A stretch of 64,000 nucleotides of DNA from Acidobacteriota bacterium (GTDB lineage: Bacteria; Acidobacteriota; Blastocatellia; Pyrinomonadales; Pyrinomonadaceae), in the NCBI GenBank assembly GCA_020199775.1, contig JAIVJZ010000003.1:62001-126000 (forward strand), read 5' to 3'. Below, in pieces: positions 19,784 to 29,315 of the stretch. How positions within the stretch are numbered: the stretch's first letter is position 1; each line of letters starts with the position of its first letter. Both the position numbers and the translations under genes were made by a program. The notes under the pieces are model-generated. The model was not told the DNA's origin, made no database searches, and was given only the letters and a program-made list of their open reading frames with translations.

Positions 19784-22700
19784 TTATTGTTCTTCACTTC
19801 TCGTTTCGCGCGTCGGCGCGGGCGTCGGCTCCGTACGGCCGACGCCGAGATTGTCGTAGTTGAGTGCGGCATTGAAGAGGAGGAAGAATTCCCCCTGAGT
19901 CTGGTGTCGCCACATGGGATTGGTGGCGAACAGGAGGATGTGGCCGCGCCCCAAGGGCACATCGACGACGGCGGGGCGGTTCGCCAACTCCGAGCCGTTC
20001 GCCAGCATACCGCTGACGAGCAGGTCGCGCTCCTCGCGTGCGAAACGCAGCACGACGCGCGGGCGTTCCGCGAGCGGCACGTAGAACGCGCCGAGTTGGA
20101 GGCGTTGTTCATCCGTGATCTGTTCCTCGCCGGGACGCGCGGGCGGTCGCGGCGGCGACGGCGCGGCCTGCGGCATCGCCTGAATCACGTCGGGGTCGTT
20201 CACACCGCCGCGCCCCGAAGGACGCGCGCCACCACCGGGTGCGCCGCCGCCGCCACCGCCCGGCACGCCTGTCGCCACCTGAAAGAGTGGGGCTTGGTTG
20301 AAGTAGATGGGCAACGTCTCGCCGTAGCCGTAACTGATCGGACTTTTGCGGTCGGCGAAAGTGGCGTTGAAAATTGAGCCCGCGGCCTGTAGCTGGCGCG
20401 GCGTCTCAATCGTCACGCCGGTCGTCATGCCGTATTCGACGGGCACGCGCACGGTGTTCTGCACGGCGACGAAGAGACCGCCTTCCGAGACGAAGCGTTG
20501 CAGGTTGGCGACGCCCCCGAGTCCCATACCGCCCCGGATGTCGTCCGACTGGTCGGGCGAATTGCCGAAGTTCGGCGTGAGAGCCGAAGCCTTCCACGGG
20601 ATCGGGTCGCCGCGTCGCGGGATGCCGTTGACGATTGATTGCGCCGTGCCGCCGACGGGCGGGAAGATGATCACGTCGAAGCGTTCGCGCAAATTCGGCG
20701 TGTCGCGGATCGTGTGCTCGGAGATGTAGCTGTAAGGGATGTTCAGGCGGTCGAACTCGATGCGATACCAGCCCTCGTTCTGCGTGTTTTGCCACGTGTG
20801 CAGGATGGCGATGCGCGGCGTGCCGATTTCGTGCGAACGCACGGCCGGGTTGTCGTTGAAGCCGTTGGCGGTTAAGCCCAACTCGACGACGGCCGCTTCG
20901 AGGCGCGCGCGCAGGTCGGCCGGGTTGCCCTCGGTTTTGATGATGAACGAACCCGCGTTGAAATCCTGCGTGCCGACTTTGAAACTGCTTTCCGCAACGC
21001 TCACCCGCACGTCTTTCAGACGGTAGCGGAGCGTCGCCAGCGTGTTCTCCGTGTTGTGATTGATGACGAAAACTTTCGCGCCCGACGCGCCCGCGAGACG
21101 CCCGCGCACGCTCGCGTCCGCCGTCAAAAGTTCCATCGGCGCGGCGAGCACGGCGCGGTCTTTGACGCGCACGGTCGGGACGTTGCGCATCGCGCCGAGC
21201 GTCCAGCCCGTGTCGTCGTAGGGGCGTGGGTCGCTCGCGTTGTAATACTGCGTGTCGAGCATCATGTCGGCCATGCGCGAGTAGGGCTGATCCATACGGA
21301 TGATGTATGAGCCCGCCGGGAAACGACGTTCCGGCGTCCTGCGTTCCGTTTGCCCCGCCCCCGCGCGCGGCGGCTGGTGCTCCGTGCTCCCCGGCGCGCG
21401 CTCGCCCTCCGGGCTGCGCTGTTCCGCGCCCTGCTCCGCTCTCGCTTCGCGCGGCGCGTCCCGCTCCGCCGGGCGGGACGATGGCCTCTCGTCCTTCAAC
21501 GTGAACTCGCGCGTCGCGCGATGCACCTCGACGCCCATCAGCCGGAGCAAGTTCACCATGTCGGCCGCCTCGACGGGGCGCGGCGCGTCGCCCGGCACGA
21601 CGTAGGCCACAGGCCCTTCGTTCAACGCCTTCGCCACGGCGCGCTTGCTCTTGAGATAAAAGTTGTTCAGGAAACGCTCGCGGTTGTTGGCCGTGAAATT
21701 CATGGCGAGCAGGATGGCCGACTGTTGCAGGTTGACGTTGTTGCGCAGCGACCACTTGACGCGCGGCAGCGGCGGGTTCGGCCTGTACCAGTCGCGCTGC
21801 GCCTGCTGCGCGACGGTGCGATCAAGCGTGTCCGCGCCGCCGTTGCCGAACGTCTCGTAGAATCGCCCGATGGAGTTGTGGCCGTTGGCGACGTAGAACA
21901 TGTAATTGGGCGCCCAGCCGTCGTAGAAGCCGTGCGTCCAGACGCCGGGCACGCCGCGCTTCGTCATCTCTTCGACTTCGTGGTAGGCGAGCAGGTGCCA
22001 CTCGTCGATCACAATCGGGTCGAGCCACGCGTTGTAGGGCCCCGTGCCCGTCGAGGTGTAGAGGAACGGCACGGACTCGTGCAGGTCGTGCAAGACCTGC
22101 GGGTGATATTCGAGAAAGGTGCGCATCATGTTACGCGTCAAGGCGAGCGCCATCCCCAGCCCGTCGCGGTTGTTGTCGTGCGCGACGTACTTGCCCCAGT
22201 AAAGGAGCGACGGCGAATTTTTGCCGGGGTTGGCCTTGCGATAGTTGTAGAGATCGACCATGCGGTCGCGCCCGTCAACTTCGAGCGTCGGCGTGATGAG
22301 CACGACGAGGTTGCGCCGGATGTCCTGTATGAACGGCGACTCTTCGACGGCGAGGCGATAGGCCATCTCCATCAGCATTTCGGGCGAGCCGGTTTCGGTC
22401 GAATGGATCGAGCCGGAAGCCCAGTAGAAAGCCTTGCCTTCGCCGATGAGTTGTTTGGCCTCCGCGTCGGACGTGCGGCGCGGGTCGGCGAGTCGCGCGG
22501 TGATCTCTTTATAACGATCAAGTTGCCTGAGGTTCGCCTCGTCGCTGACGGCGACGAGCAACTGCTCCCTGCCCTCCTCCGACTTCTCCGGCGCGACGAA
22601 GACGCGCACGCGCGGGCTGCTGCGCTCCAACTCGCGCATGTAACGATGAATGTCTTTCGTGTAGGTCAGCTTGCCGGGCGTGCCGACGACGTAGCCGAGC

Positions 22701-22963
22701 GACTTCTCCGGCGAGGGCACGCGGTCGGACGCGGGGAGGTGATCGACGAGTTCGGTCAGAAAATATTTCTCCGTCGTGTACTCTTTGATCTTGGCGGTGT
22801 AGGCTTCGTCGTTGCGCGCGGCCGCCGCCGCAGTCGCGGTCGCCGTGGTGGTGGCGGGCGCGGCGGCTTTCCGCTGCGCGAGCGCGGGCAGCGAGACGAG
22901 CAGCGCGGCGGCGCAGGCCAAAGCGCACGCGTGGCGTAACGAGAGTGGGCGTCCTCGTTTCAT
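19784..22963 (-). CDS. Secreted M14-family zinc carboxypeptidase
   Basis: 1059 aa. A cleavable signal (ALACAAALLVSLPALA, ending near residue 29) is followed by the M14 domain. Zinc ligands are visible in SIHSTETGSPE (HxxE, ~165-168), and the downstream HDLHESVPF and NSIGRFYETFGNGG segments fit this large secreted M14 group. The part beyond ~500 is not catalytic: it includes a charged low-complexity stretch rich in Arg/Glu/Pro and a Gly-rich insert (GVPGGGGGGAPGGG), then a glutamine-amidotransferase-like segment with IFPPVGG. It presumably degrades peptides outside the inner membrane. The three-gene run with the anchored protein and EamA is codirectional. Confidence 0.88.
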   Translation of the reverse strand: MKRGRPLSLRHACALACAAALLVSLPALAQRKAAAPATTTATATAAAAARNDEAYTAKIKEYTTEKYFLTELVDHLPASDRVPSPEKSLGYVVGTPGKLTYTKDIHRYMRELERSSPRVRVFVAPEKSEEGREQLLVAVSDEANLRQLDRYKEITARLADPRRTSDAEAKQLIGEGKAFYWASGSIHSTETGSPEMLMEMAYRLAVEESPFIQDIRRNLVVLITPTLEVDGRDRMVDLYNYRKANPGKNSPSLLYWGKYVAHDNNRDGLGMALALTRNMMRTFLEYHPQVLHDLHESVPFLYTSTGTGPYNAWLDPIVIDEWHLLAYHEVEEMTKRGVPGVWTHGFYDGWAPNYMFYVANGHNSIGRFYETFGNGGADTLDRTVAQQAQRDWYRPNPPLPRVKWSLRNNVNLQQSAILLAMNFTANNRERFLNNFYLKSKRAVAKALNEGPVAYVVPGDAPRPVEAADMVNLLRLMGVEVHRATREFTLKDERPSSRPAERDAPREARAEQGAEQRSPEGERAPGSTEHQPPRAGAGQTERRTPERRFPAGSYIIRMDQPYSRMADMMLDTQYYNASDPRPYDDTGWTLGAMRNVPTVRVKDRAVLAAPMELLTADASVRGRLAGASGAKVFVINHNTENTLATLRYRLKDVRVSVAESSFKVGTQDFNAGSFIIKTEGNPADLRARLEAAVVELGLTANGFNDNPAVRSHEIGTPRIAILHTWQNTQNEGWYRIEFDRLNIPYSYISEHTIRDTPNLRERFDVIIFPPVGGTAQSIVNGIPRRGDPIPWKASALTPNFGNSPDQSDDIRGGMGLGGVANLQRFVSEGGLFVAVQNTVRVPVEYGMTTGVTIETPRQLQAAGSIFNATFADRKSPISYGYGETLPIYFNQAPLFQVATGVPGGGGGGAPGGGARPSGRGGVNDPDVIQAMPQAAPSPPRPPARPGEEQITDEQRLQLGAFYVPLAERPRVVLRFAREERDLLVSGMLANGSELANRPAVVDVPLGRGHILLFATNPMWRHQTQGEFFLLFNAALNYDNLGVGRTEPTPAPTRETRSEEQ

Positions 22964-23067
22964 CGAATTTCCTCCGTTGAGAATAGAGACAGGTTCAAGC
23001 GCGGTACGGTCTGTTTGAAATGAAAGCGGAAGGATGATAAATCATCAGCGCGCAAATTTCATAATCT

Positions 23068-23173
23068 TTCTCTGTGCCGCCTTCGTGTTCTCCGTCTCCG
23101 CGATGGTGAATGCCGGTTAGTCGATCATTCACCGCCGCAGAAGACACGAGGGGCGCGAGAGGGGCACAGAGGG
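23068..23173. repeat. Imperfect inverted repeat (CTCTGTGCC...GGTGAAT type)
   Basis: CTCTGTGCCGCCTTCGTGT...GGTGAAT (about 23070-23110) faces ATTCACCGCCGCAGAAGACACGAG...GGCACAGAGG (23127-23171). Similar CTCTGTG/CACAGAG heptad repeats occur in many unrelated bacterial genomes. This copy is in a divergent promoter region, 16 nt before the P1 peptidase start, and not next to a stop codon. Confidence 0.7.
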
Positions 23174-23188
23174 AAGCCCGAACTTAAA

Positions 23189-24445
23189 ATGATGTTGAAA
23201 AAACTTTTCCTCGCGCTGGCGTTCGCGCTTGTCAACGTCGCGCCCATCAACACGCAAACCGGTATGCGGAAGAACACGAGACCGCGGGCGCGCGAGGCGG
23301 GCGTCCGCGTCGGCGTCCTCCCGACGGGCGCGGCAAACGCCATCACGGACGTGGCGGGCGTGCGCGTCGGCCACACGACAATCGTCCGCGGCTCCGAAAT
23401 CCGCACGGGCGTCACGGCCGTCCTGCCGCACGCGGGCAATCTGTTTCGCGAGAAGGTGGCGGGGGCGGTCTTCGTCGGCAACGGCTTCGGGAAACTCGCG
23501 GGCTCGACGCAGGTCAACGAACTCGGAGAGATCGAGACGCCGATCCTGTTGACTTCAACTCTGAGCGTGCCGCGCGCGGCGGACGCCCTCGTCGAATACA
23601 TGCTCGCGCTGCCCGGCAACGAGAACGTGCGCAGCGTCAACCCGCTCGTCGCCGAGACGAACGACGGCGGGCTGAACGACATTCGCGGCCGACACGTCGC
23701 GCGCGAAGACGTGCACGCCGCGATCAGAGGCGCGACGGGCGGCGCGGTCGAAGAGGGCGCGGTCGGCGCGGGGGCGGGGACAATCGCTTTCGGTTTCAAG
23801 GGCGGCATCGGCACGTCTTCGCGCAAACTCCCGCCCCGGCTCGGCGGCTACACCGTGGGCGCGCTCGTCCAGACGAACTACGGCGGCGTGCTCACCATCA
23901 ACGGCGCTCCCGTCGGCCGCGAACTCGGCAAGTTTTATCTCAAGGAAGAACTCGAACAGGCCGCGGGCGTCGCGGCGCGGCGCGCGGGCGGCAAGCACAC
24001 GGCAGGCGTCGCCGACGGCGTGAGCGACGCGGCGGACGGTTCGATCATCATCGTCATCGCGACGGACGCGCCCGTCGATGCGCGCAACCTGCGGCGGATG
24101 GCGGCGCGCGCGATGTTGGGCTTGGGACGCACGGGCGCGTCCGGCTCGAACGGCAGCGGCGATTACGTCATCGCGTTTTCCAACGCTTCGGAAGTGCGCG
24201 TGCGCGCGAGCGGCGACGCGAGGCCGGGCGAAATTTTCGCGCCGCGCGAGTTGAAATTATTATCGAACGATGCCATGTCGCCGCTGTTCCTCGCTTGTAT
24301 CGAAGCGACGGAAGAGGCGATCTACAATTCGCTTTTCCGCGCGCAGACGACGACGGGGCGCGGCGGGCTGACCGTCGAAGCCCTCCCGCTGGAACGCACC
24401 CTCGAAATTTTGCGCAAGTACAACGCGCTCGCACCGAAACCTTGA
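23189..24445 (+). CDS. P1-family (DmpA-like) aminopeptidase, secreted
   Basis: 418 aa. An N-terminal signal-like stretch ([18 protein letters not shown]) precedes the DmpA fold. Hallmarks: [15 protein letters not shown] near the start, the [12 protein letters not shown] segment (~153) and the self-cleavage region [12 protein letters not shown] (~205), where this N-terminal-nucleophile family cuts itself before a Ser/Thr to expose the catalytic residue. Members hydrolyse N-terminal residues of peptides, amides or D-amino-acid substrates; the substrate here is unknown. It is divergent from the M14 gene and could form a peptide-degradation pair with it. crcB follows after 19 bp. Confidence 0.93.
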   Translation: MMLKKLFLALAFALVNVAPINTQTGMRKNTRPRAREAGVRVGVLPTGAANAITDVAGVRVGHTTIVRGSEIRTGVTAVLPHAGNLFREKVAGAVFVGNGFGKLAGSTQVNELGEIETPILLTSTLSVPRAADALVEYMLALPGNENVRSVNPLVAETNDGGLNDIRGRHVAREDVHAAIRGATGGAVEEGAVGAGAGTIAFGFKGGIGTSSRKLPPRLGGYTVGALVQTNYGGVLTINGAPVGRELGKFYLKEELEQAAGVAARRAGGKHTAGVADGVSDAADGSIIIVIATDAPVDARNLRRMAARAMLGLGRTGASGSNGSGDYVIAFSNASEVRVRASGDARPGEIFAPRELKLLSNDAMSPLFLACIEATEEAIYNSLFRAQTTTGRGGLTVEALPLERTLEILRKYNALAPKP

Positions 24446-24464
24446 ACGGGCGGGGAGGGCGGCC

Positions 24465-24998
24465 GTGGACACGTTGACGAAATATCTGGCGGTGGCGGCG
24501 GGCAGCGCGCTCGGCGGCATGCTCCGCTATTTTCTGGGCAGCACGACATGGTCGCGCACGGCCGCGCCGTTCCCGGCGGCGACTTTCGTCATCAACGTGA
24601 CCGGCTCTTTCGTCGTCGGCTTCTTCCTGACGCTCGCGACCGAACGCCTGCAAATGAGCGCGCATCTCCGGCTCGCCGTCGCCGTCGGCTTCGTCGGCGC
24701 GTACACGACCTTCTCGACTTTTGAATACGAGACGCTCAGGCTGGCCGAAGAACACAATTTTCAACTCGCGCTGCTCAACGTGTTCCTGAGCGTCGTCGTC
24801 GGGTTCGCCGCCGTCTGGGGCGGGGCGCGGCTGGCGCGCGAATTCGAGGCCACGGCGGCGGCGGCGACGCCCGCCGCCGGCCGCGCCGGACATGCGCCTT
24901 TCGAGCGGCAGGCCGACCCGCGCGCTCCGGCGCGAGGCGCGGGCGCAGCGCAGCGCGACATACGCGATGCAACCGTCGAGCCGCCCCGTGATGTATAA
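24465..24998 (+). CDS. crcB: Fluoride channel CrcB/FluC with C-terminal extension
   Basis: 177 aa. Four membrane helices with the family signatures GGMLRYFLG (~21), [13 protein letters not shown] (~43) and [10 protein letters not shown] (~84), which form the fluoride pathway and phenylalanine box of the dual-topology dimer. The channel proper ends near residue 125; the last ~50 residues (Ala/Arg/Pro-rich) are not part of the fold and look like genome-composition drift. No fluoride riboswitch is evident in the 19 bp between it and the peptidase gene, so it is likely transcribed with that gene. Confidence 0.93.
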   Translation: MDTLTKYLAVAAGSALGGMLRYFLGSTTWSRTAAPFPAATFVINVTGSFVVGFFLTLATERLQMSAHLRLAVAVGFVGAYTTFSTFEYETLRLAEEHNFQLALLNVFLSVVVGFAAVWGGARLAREFEATAAAATPAAGRAGHAPFERQADPRAPARGAGAAQRDIRDATVEPPRDV

Positions 24999-24999
24999 T
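24994..24999 (+). promoter_or_regulatory. TATAAT -10 element upstream of the BI-1 gene
   Basis: An exact TATAAT overlaps the crcB stop codon. No good -35 box lies 16-18 nt upstream, so support is weak. It would give a leader of about 105 nt before the BI-1 start. Confidence 0.3.
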
Positions 25000-25109
25000 C
25001 GCGTTCGGATGCAGCTATCGCGCGGGCGTCGGCATCTTAATTTGTACGCGCGGCGCATAGAGCGCACGCGATAAATTTCAGCCGAAATTTTCACGAAGGA
25101 AGGATTTCA

Positions 25110-25865
25110 ATGAACGACTTTCAGTCCCCGAATCAACGCTACAGCCCCCCGCAGCAGGCGTGGCCGCCGCAGCAGCCGGACGCGGGCGGGTGGGGCAGTC
25201 TACAGGCGCAGACGGCGGCGCAAGCCACGGTCGCCGAACGGATGGGATTTATCCGCAAAGTCTACGCGCTCTTTTTTGTCGGGACGCTGTTCGCCATCGG
25301 CGGCGTCGCGCTCGGCATGTCGTCTCCGGCGCTATTCGAGTATGCCTCGGAGCACCCGTTCATCATGCTTCTGGTGATGCTCGGCGCGGTGATGGGCGCG
25401 ACGGCCGTGCGCCACGTTCCCGTCGTCAACGTCGTCGCGCTCTTCGCGTTCACGACGTTTACGGGCGTGGTGATCTCGCCGCTGATGTACTACGTGAGCC
25501 AAGTTAACCCGGCCTCGATCTGGCAGGCGGGCGTGCTGACGGTGGGCATCTTCGGCGGCTTGACGGCCTACGTCTTCATCTCGAAGCGCGATTTCAGTTT
25601 CCTGCGCGGGATGCTCTGGACGGGCTTGATCATCATGATCCTCGGCGGGCTGCTCAACGTCTTTCTCGTCGGATCGAGCGCGCTCGGCTTCGGGCTGGCG
25701 GCGGCGACGCTGCTGCTCTTCTCCGGCTTCGTGCTCTACGACACGTCGAACATCATCCGCCGCTACCCGACCAACGAATACATCGCGGGCGCGCTCGACC
25801 TCTACCTCGACGCCTTCAACATCTTCCTCGCGCTGATCCGTATCCTGAACGCGGGACGACGCTGA
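25110..25865 (+). CDS. Bax-inhibitor-1/YccA-family membrane protein
   Basis: 251 aa. A Pro/Gln-rich cytoplasmic head (~40 residues) precedes seven hydrophobic spans. Characteristic of BI-1/LFG: RMGFIRKVYALFFVG at the first helix, FAFTTFTGVVISPLMYY in the middle and SGFVLYDTSNIIRRYPTNEYIAGALDLYLDAFNIFLALIRIL at the end, containing the acidic residues of the pH-sensing Ca2+ leak pore known from the BsYetJ structure. Physiological role in bacteria is unsettled. AAGGAAGG precedes the ATG by 7 nt. A strong terminator follows 24 nt after the stop. Confidence 0.95.
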   Translation: MNDFQSPNQRYSPPQQAWPPQQPDAGGWGSLQAQTAAQATVAERMGFIRKVYALFFVGTLFAIGGVALGMSSPALFEYASEHPFIMLLVMLGAVMGATAVRHVPVVNVVALFAFTTFTGVVISPLMYYVSQVNPASIWQAGVLTVGIFGGLTAYVFISKRDFSFLRGMLWTGLIIMILGGLLNVFLVGSSALGFGLAAATLLLFSGFVLYDTSNIIRRYPTNEYIAGALDLYLDAFNIFLALIRILNAGRR

Positions 25866-25889
25866 AGCGCGACTCTCCGACTGCCAGCG

Positions 25890-25929
25890 AAAGCGGCGCG
25901 GCACTTTTGACGAGTGCCGCGCCGCTTTT
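25890..25929. terminator. Bidirectional intrinsic terminator between BI-1 and TonB-receptor genes
   Basis: A perfect 16-bp stem: 25890-25905 pairs with 25913-25928, loop of 7 nt, AAAGCGGCGCGGCACT on the left. T residues follow on the plus strand and the A-rich left flank gives T residues on the minus strand. It separates two convergent genes. Confidence 0.9.
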
Positions 25930-25951
25930 CCATTCGGACGGGCGAACAGTT

Positions 25952-28900
25952 TTAAAAATCGAACTTGATCGCGAGTTGCAGTTCGCGCGGCGTCAGGAAA
26001 GCGCGCGGGAGGCCGTAGGCCGCCGCCGCCGCGGGCGACGTGAGCGTCAAGGTCTGCACGCCGTTGACTATCGCCGCCGTGCGCCCGGCGTAGAAGTTGG
26101 TGTTGACCGTCGCCACGTTGGCGCGGTTGAAGATGTTGAAGCCTTCGAGGATCAGGCGCAGGCGCATGCTCTCGCCGAAGGGGATGGTGCGCGTCAGGCG
26201 CGCGTCGAACTGGTAAGTGGCGGGCGTGTAAAACCCGTTGCGGCGCGTGCCGGGCACGCGGTCGTTGCGCGAGTTGCCGTCGCGGTTCAAGTCCGCGCCG
26301 ACGGTCTGCGAGAAGGCGAAGCCCGATTGGAGTTGCATGATGCTCGACAACGTGTAGCCGCTGAGGAGCGCGCGCAGCACGCGGTTGTCGCTGCGCGTGA
26401 ATTGGCCGAACTCGTAGACGGGGCTGAAGACGAAGCGGTGGCGCAGGTCGGAGTCGGCGGCGGCGTAGTCGTCTCTGATGTTGAGTTGGTTCTGGATGAT
26501 CTTGGCGTCGTCGCCGCCGCCGGGCACGACGGCCGTCTGGTCGGGCTTGTCGTCCTTCGCCTTCGAGAAGGTGTAGGAGGCGAGGAACTGGAAGCCGCGC
26601 GTGAAACGACGCTGCGCCTGAAAGGCGAGGCCGTCGTAGCGCGAGTTGGCGTTGCTCTCGAAGAGGTTGATGCGGCCGTAAGCAGGGAACAAGCGATCCG
26701 GCGCGGTGGAGGTGAAACGCGCGTTTGCCGTCGCGCCCGTGCCGGGGAAACGCTCGACGGTGTGAGTCCGGCCGCTCGCGTCCGTGGCGGTCACGAGTTC
26801 GGGGGCGCGCAGGTTGATGTCGCGCGTGCGCGAGAGGTGGACGCCTTTGAAGAACAGGTAAGTGACGGAGACGCTCATGTTCTTCAACAGTTCGTGCTCG
26901 AAGGCGAGCCGCCCCTGCTGCACGTAGGGCTGCGCGTAGTCTTCCGCGAAGACGAAGATGTCGGGCGTCGGGCGCGTGCCGCCAGCGGACGGCGGCGCGT
27001 CGAAGGTGTTCGGGTAGACCAGACCGGCGGCGGCGATGGCGGCCGTGCCCGCGAAGTTGACGCCCGTGGTCTGGATGCCGTTGCCGGTGTGCGCCGTGCC
27101 GAGCATGATGGCGGTGGTGCGGCCGTAGAAGATGCCGTAGCCGCCGCGCACGACCGTCTTGCCGTCGCCGCCCACGTCGTAGGCGAACCCGGCGCGGGGC
27201 GCGAAGTTGTTCCCGTCGCGCGGCTGCGTGCCGGTGTCGAAGCCCGTGTCGCGCAGGAACTGTTCGTTGCGCAAAGGGGGCGCGGCGAGTTTCTGGTAGT
27301 CGTAACGCACGCCGAGATTGAACGTGAGTTTCGGCGTGGCGCGCCAGTCGTCCTGGAAGAAGACCGCGTAGTCGCGGCTGTTCGGATCGCTGGACGCGCC
27401 CGAAGTGCCGGGGAGCGCGAATCGTTGCTGGAAGGCGGAGGGGCAATTCGCGAGCGGCTGCCCCGCGGGCGTGCGCGCGGCCGCGCAGTTGGCGTTCGAG
27501 GCGAAGTCGGCGTAGGAGTTGAAGGTGTACTGCCCGGAGAAGAAGCCGGGGAAGAAATTGAAGATGTTGTCGTAGTTGATGTCGAGGCCCGCTTTGAAGT
27601 TGTGCTGGCCGCGCACGTAAGAGAGGTTGTTGATGAACTGCGCGCGCTTGATCGTCGTCTCGCGCGGGCTGAAGTTGTTGCGGCCGAGCAGGAGGAAACC
27701 GTTTCCGGTTTGAATCTGCGTTTCGGGCAACTCGCTGTTGGCCGTGCCCGGTTCGGCGTCGCGCGCGAACTGGAAGCGAAACTCGTTGACGACGGACGGG
27801 GTGATGGTCGAGGCGAGCGTGCCGGAGAAAGTAGTGGTGCGCGCGAGGCTGTCGCCGGAATGCTCTTCGGCGGCGAGCGCGCCCGTGAACTCGTTGTTGA
27901 CGCCCGTGAAATTCTGCCGGTTGAAACGCAAAGAGAGTTGGTTGCTCGAATTGACGAGGATGTCGCTCTTGACGAAGAACACGTCCTGATTGCGGCTGAT
28001 CTGATAGGCGTTGAGGCGCGGGCGGATCAAGTTCTGGATGGCCGCCGACTGCGCGCCGAGGTTGGGCGGTTCGACGACGTTCGGCAGGTCTTGCCGCTGG
28101 CCGTCGTAAGTGCCGAAGAAGAAGGCGCGGTTGCGGACGATGGGGCCGCCGAGACGGAAGCCGAACTGGTTGATCTGTTGCGGCGGCCGCTTGTTGCGGT
28201 TGAGGCGACGGCCGAGGTCGAAGTCCACGCCCTGCTGCCCCTTGATGTTCGGCGCGTTGGCGTTCAAAGACTCGTCGCGGAAATACTCGAAGCCGCCGCC
28301 GTGGAAATCGTTCGTGCCCGACTTCGTGACGACGTTGATGACCGCGCCGCCCGCGCGCCCGAACTCCGCCGAGAAGCCGTTCTGGTTGACCTGAAACTCT
28401 TTGACGGACTCTTCCGAGAACTGGTAAGGCGGGCGCACGCCCGTGCGGCCGAACGCCTGACCGAAGAAGGTGTTGTTGTTGTCCGCGCCGTCAACCTGCA
28501 AGCTGTTCAAAGTTCCCTTCTGGCCGCCGACGGAGAGGTCGCCCTGTCTGGTCGGGTCGCGCACGACGCCGGGCGTGAGCGTGGCGAAGTCCAGATAGTT
28601 ACGACCGCTGACGGGCAGGTTTTCGATGTCGCGCTCGTTGACCGTGGTGGCGACCGAGGTGCGCGTCACTTCGACGACGGGCGCTTCGGCCGACACGTCG
28701 ATGGTCGTCGTCGTCCCGCCGACGCCGAGGTTGATGTCGATGTTCGTCTGCCCGCCGACCGTGACGATGGCATTCTCCAGCGTCGCCGGTTGGAAGCCTC
28801 CCGCGCCCGCGGCGACGATTTTATACGTGCCGGGCGGCAGCAGGATGAGGCGGTAGTTGCCGTCCTCGTCGGAGGTGGCGGTCTTCTCGAAGCCGGTCTG

Positions 28901-29077
28901 TTGATTCGTCGCCGTCACGTTGACGCCGGGCACGGCCGCGCCGTTCGGGTCGAGCACGCGCCCTTCGATGTTGCCGGACGTGGCCTGCGACTGCGGGAAA
29001 GCCGCGGTCGTCGCGAGCGCGAGACACGCGCACAGCAAGAGCATTCGAGTAAGACCGGAGAGGGAGTTTTTGAGCAT
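25952..29077 (-). CDS. TonB-dependent receptor, Oar-like, with carboxypeptidase-regulatory domain
   Basis: 1041 aa. Signal peptide (LLLCACLALATTAAFPQ), then a CarboxypepD_reg/CNA-B-like domain (GNIEGRVLDPNGAAVPGVNVTATN to ~115), a plug domain (NERDIENLPVSGRNYLDFATLTPGV, SLQVDGADNNNTFF) and a 22-strand-type outer-membrane barrel ending in the C-terminal aromatic ELQLAIKFDF. No TonB box is obvious. Large families of these receptors are common in Acidobacteriota and are thought to import glycans or peptides; substrate is unknown. It is monocistronic, bounded by the terminator and by a promoter at 29211-29239. GAAAGGA precedes the ATG. Confidence 0.93.
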   Translation of the reverse strand: MLKNSLSGLTRMLLLCACLALATTAAFPQSQATSGNIEGRVLDPNGAAVPGVNVTATNQQTGFEKTATSDEDGNYRLILLPPGTYKIVAAGAGGFQPATLENAIVTVGGQTNIDINLGVGGTTTTIDVSAEAPVVEVTRTSVATTVNERDIENLPVSGRNYLDFATLTPGVVRDPTRQGDLSVGGQKGTLNSLQVDGADNNNTFFGQAFGRTGVRPPYQFSEESVKEFQVNQNGFSAEFGRAGGAVINVVTKSGTNDFHGGGFEYFRDESLNANAPNIKGQQGVDFDLGRRLNRNKRPPQQINQFGFRLGGPIVRNRAFFFGTYDGQRQDLPNVVEPPNLGAQSAAIQNLIRPRLNAYQISRNQDVFFVKSDILVNSSNQLSLRFNRQNFTGVNNEFTGALAAEEHSGDSLARTTTFSGTLASTITPSVVNEFRFQFARDAEPGTANSELPETQIQTGNGFLLLGRNNFSPRETTIKRAQFINNLSYVRGQHNFKAGLDINYDNIFNFFPGFFSGQYTFNSYADFASNANCAAARTPAGQPLANCPSAFQQRFALPGTSGASSDPNSRDYAVFFQDDWRATPKLTFNLGVRYDYQKLAAPPLRNEQFLRDTGFDTGTQPRDGNNFAPRAGFAYDVGGDGKTVVRGGYGIFYGRTTAIMLGTAHTGNGIQTTGVNFAGTAAIAAAGLVYPNTFDAPPSAGGTRPTPDIFVFAEDYAQPYVQQGRLAFEHELLKNMSVSVTYLFFKGVHLSRTRDINLRAPELVTATDASGRTHTVERFPGTGATANARFTSTAPDRLFPAYGRINLFESNANSRYDGLAFQAQRRFTRGFQFLASYTFSKAKDDKPDQTAVVPGGGDDAKIIQNQLNIRDDYAAADSDLRHRFVFSPVYEFGQFTRSDNRVLRALLSGYTLSSIMQLQSGFAFSQTVGADLNRDGNSRNDRVPGTRRNGFYTPATYQFDARLTRTIPFGESMRLRLILEGFNIFNRANVATVNTNFYAGRTAAIVNGVQTLTLTSPAAAAAYGLPRAFLTPRELQLAIKFDF

Positions 29078-29210
29078 GATGTCCTTTCGACCGTGAACCG
29101 GTGACAGCGGGTGTTATGCGAGATGCCCTGAAGGTGGGCGTCGGCCGGGCGTAAACTGTTGACTTGAATTTATTCCAGGACTCGAACCCCTGTGGCTCGT
29201 CGGAAGCGAG

Positions 29211-29239
29211 ATATTAATTGAGGCGCGAGAGACGGTCAA
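29211..29239 (-). promoter_or_regulatory. Sigma70-type promoter for the TonB-dependent receptor gene
   Basis: Minus strand: TTGACC (29239-29234), a 17-nt spacer, TAATAT (29216-29211). Five and four of six positions match consensus. The predicted leader of about 125 nt contains a small stem CTCG-CGAG and a hairpin CAGGG...TCCTG. Confidence 0.5.
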
Positions 29240-29256
29240 GGAAACTTGCCGTGAAT

Positions 29257-29295
29257 GAAAAACTGTCGGGGGCAGGGCTAATCCCTACCCCGACA
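29257..29295 (-). terminator. Intrinsic terminator of the GT2 gene
   Basis: Minus strand: TGTCGGGG-AGGG stem (29295 to 29264) with CTAAT-type loop, followed by GTTTTTC (T run at 29262-29258). It lies 20 nt past the GT2 stop codon. Confidence 0.75.
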
Positions 29296-29315
29296 AATTT
29301 ATTTTCAGGCTATCG

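Noticed and set aside
29160..29215. Possible tRNA on the minus strand (T-arm CAGGG-GTTCGAG-TCCTG and a CTCG stem with a 7-nt loop)
   Set aside because: No matching acceptor stem, no D arm, anticodon stem of only 4 bp, no CCA end. Kept only as a leader-structure finding.
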